A stretch of 64,000 nt of DNA, taken from Adiantum capillus-veneris (Eukaryota; Streptophyta; Polypodiopsida; Polypodiales; Pteridaceae). The position numbers were made by a program, and so were the translations under genes. Below the pieces are notes generated by a model. The model was not told the origin of the DNA, ran no database searches, and saw only the letters and a list, made by a program, of their open reading frames with translations. Positions 62,396 through 64,000 of the stretch are shown piece after piece. The stretch is taken from positions 151,803,057-151,867,056 of the forward strand of contig CM043952.1 in assembly GCA_014529385.2 (NCBI GenBank), written 5' to 3'. Position 1 is the first letter of the stretch. Each line of letters starts with the position of its first letter.

Positions 62396-63005
62396 TGCCA
62401 CAAAGTGATGACGTGGCATGCCCAACTGGAAGAGAATTGGTTGAGTGGACAAGAGAAATTGAATTCAGAAAAACTGAAAGAACTCATGGAGCACCGGCCG
62501 TGGGGCCTAAAACCTTTAAACTCAAAAGCTTGATCTCTGAGAGAGTTTTTTGTAAAACGCACTGATTGTTGATTTGGTAGGGCCGTACAGAATGTTGACG
62601 TGGAAGACTGTACGGATTTTCACTTTTTACGTTGCCAGGTTTTTGTAGTTTTACGTGGGCTTTTTGTGAGCAGTGCTTTTGGGGGCGTAGTGCTTTTGAA
62701 ATGATGCTTTTGGGACTCTGTTTTTGGGCATCCCTTGTACTATTTATTCATAAGCGTCCGTAGGGTCACTCTCTGATAGGATTTGGCCGCAGAATCTCAG
62801 AGAGAGAGAGAGAGTTGGACCCTTGGGAGTTGTACTTTGCGAGCATAATAATAAAGAAATACCGCCTTTGGGGCCAATGCGTCTTGGCTCGGAATTCGTG
62901 TCGATTCTTCCACTCTCTCTCTCTCTCTAATTAAGTTCAATGATTTTGCAGTTTTTGTTGGTGTGTTGCTATTGATTCTTGCTCGGAATGTCAAAGCTTG
63001 TAACA
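62396..63005 (+). repeat. B-like 3' LTR
   Basis: 610 bp, TGCCACAAAGTGATGACG at the start and TTGTAACA at the end. It resembles LTR B in the first 30 bases and near the end ('tgttgctattgattcttgctcggaatgtc'). It carries a diverged version of the shared block near 62853 (AAAGAAATACCG, then GGGGCCAAT). GA and CT microsatellites lie within it. Confidence 0.78.
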
Positions 63006-63941
63006 TGCGCTATAAAGGGAGCCAACCTTTTGGAATAGATGAGCCAGCGCTAGCAAAGAGCAGGCCCTAGCGTTTTGCATCAGCCTGGCCATCGTTTTAC
63101 TCCAAAGTTGTAGATCAGCCTAGCGTTTTGCATTAGCAGCAAATTGAGCCCAGCGTTTTTAAGCCCTTCCCCTCACTGGTCGCGGCCTTGATCTGCGAAT
63201 GCTACCCTCTCCGCTGTATCTTGGTACTTCGGCAGCTCATCGAGCCTCTTCTCAGCCATTCCCTCGCCGCACGGAGTGCTCCAATTGCTGTCCATCATTG
63301 GTCTCATCATCATCTGCGTTTTCAGCCCTGCTTTATGTGACAAATCGCTGCGGTTTTGCAGCCAGATCTGCATTTTTGCAGTGAGCTTTCAGCCCTTGTT
63401 TCCTTTAAGGTCGGGAACGCAAATTAGCCCCAGATCTACCCCTTGATAGCCATCAGCAACCCCTCATCGAGACAGATCCAAAGGTGCATTAAATCATCCC
63501 GGAGGTGCTTCATCTTAAAGAGTTACCGCAACGACATTCCTCATCAAGTCAGTAGAGTCTGCATTGAGGCATTGCATGTCTGTACATTCCATTTACGCAA
63601 TCAAAAGCAAATACCACATCGACAACGATGTGGGGGGCCCTTGAGAGGGTTGGTTGGGACCTCATCGTGTCTCTCTCTCTCTCTCACAGCAGGCTTAGCC
63701 TGTCGCCCACAGTCAGCCAGCAGTCCCTCGGTGTAGACCACAGTTAGCCAATAGCTCCTCGTCCTCGACTACAGTCAGCCAGCATGTAGTTTCCTCCCGC
63801 GACAGTTTTATTTCTCCTCCTCCTTTTCGGCAGCAGCCCAGTTCGTCAATTTTCTAGCAGCCGGGGAGACTTAAACTTTACCTTTAATGTAACCCCCAAG
63901 GGGGGAGGGGGGGACCCTAATTTTTAGGGTTTGATACAACA
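63006..63941 (-). repeat. LTR of a minus-strand element continuing beyond the window
   Basis: The right edge reads, on the minus strand, TGTTGTATCAAACCC and is preceded by a G-rich polypurine tract (minus strand of 63942-63950). So this is the 3' LTR of an element whose body lies to the right. Phrases such as 'agatcagcctagcgttttgc' near 63113 resemble the E LTR. The left edge is not fixed and is placed at the end of the previous LTR. Confidence 0.6.
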
Positions 63942-64000
63942 CCCCCCCTTGCTCAGGAATATGGCCCCAACACCAAAAACATTTGCAGCAATGGTCTCAA
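63942..64000 (-). mobile_element. Start of an LTR element internal region, cut by the window edge
   Basis: The C-rich tract (a purine tract on the minus strand) and 50 bases of internal sequence are all that is visible. No domain can be seen. Confidence 0.45.

Overview
The window reads as nuclear DNA of a land plant with a large, retrotransposon-rich genome. The evidence is one plant-type multi-MATH (TRAF-like) gene with short GT-AG introns, several chromodomain-bearing Ty3/gypsy (chromovirus) elements, a Ty1/copia element, and a LINE. A fern or another early-diverging vascular plant is plausible, but the sequence alone does not prove it.

Layout. 1-4.6 kb: the 3' end of one LINE and most of a second, decayed copy of the same family. 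4.6-8.7 kb: non-genic DNA with microsatellites and a thrice-repeated palindrome. 8.7-15.5 kb: a decayed copia element with a 1.5-kb insertion, followed by a further LTR/internal/LTR-fragment segment. 15.5-19.0 kb: non-genic DNA with diverged local duplications. 19.05-24.5 kb: the only convincing host gene, a four-MATH-domain protein resembling Arabidopsis At2g25320/At2g25330. It has a promoter, eight visible coding exons (1517 codons) and a splice donor whose acceptor is not found here. 25.8-64.0 kb: a dense, nested LTR-retrotransposon block.

The block is unusually readable because most insertions keep matching 5-bp target-site duplications (TSDs). Element A (27609-36256, TSD GCTTA) sits inside an older gypsy element B. 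Element D (39904-58316, TSD CTTGA) contains element G (41005-43267, probable TSD CCACA) and element E (43321-55405, TSD CATCA). E in turn contains chromovirus F (45492-51950, TSD GTCTC). A solo LTR of the A family lies at 60643-62124 (TSD GTAGT), in opposite orientation to A. Fragments of families related to B, C and D fill the gaps, and another LTR element begins at the right edge.

Functionally, A and F carry gag, protease, RT, RNase H and integrase with a chromodomain. D and E carry recognisable gag and protease only, so they look non-autonomous. LTR families of very different length (A, B, C, D, F and fragment H) share one conserved block inside the LTR. Several also share a short hairpin just before the polypurine tract, with different stem sequence in A but preserved pairing. 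These shared signals are the most interesting observation in the window. Elements E and G lack both. The host gene adjoins the block: either its last intron is very long and filled with these elements, or the gene has lost its 3' end.
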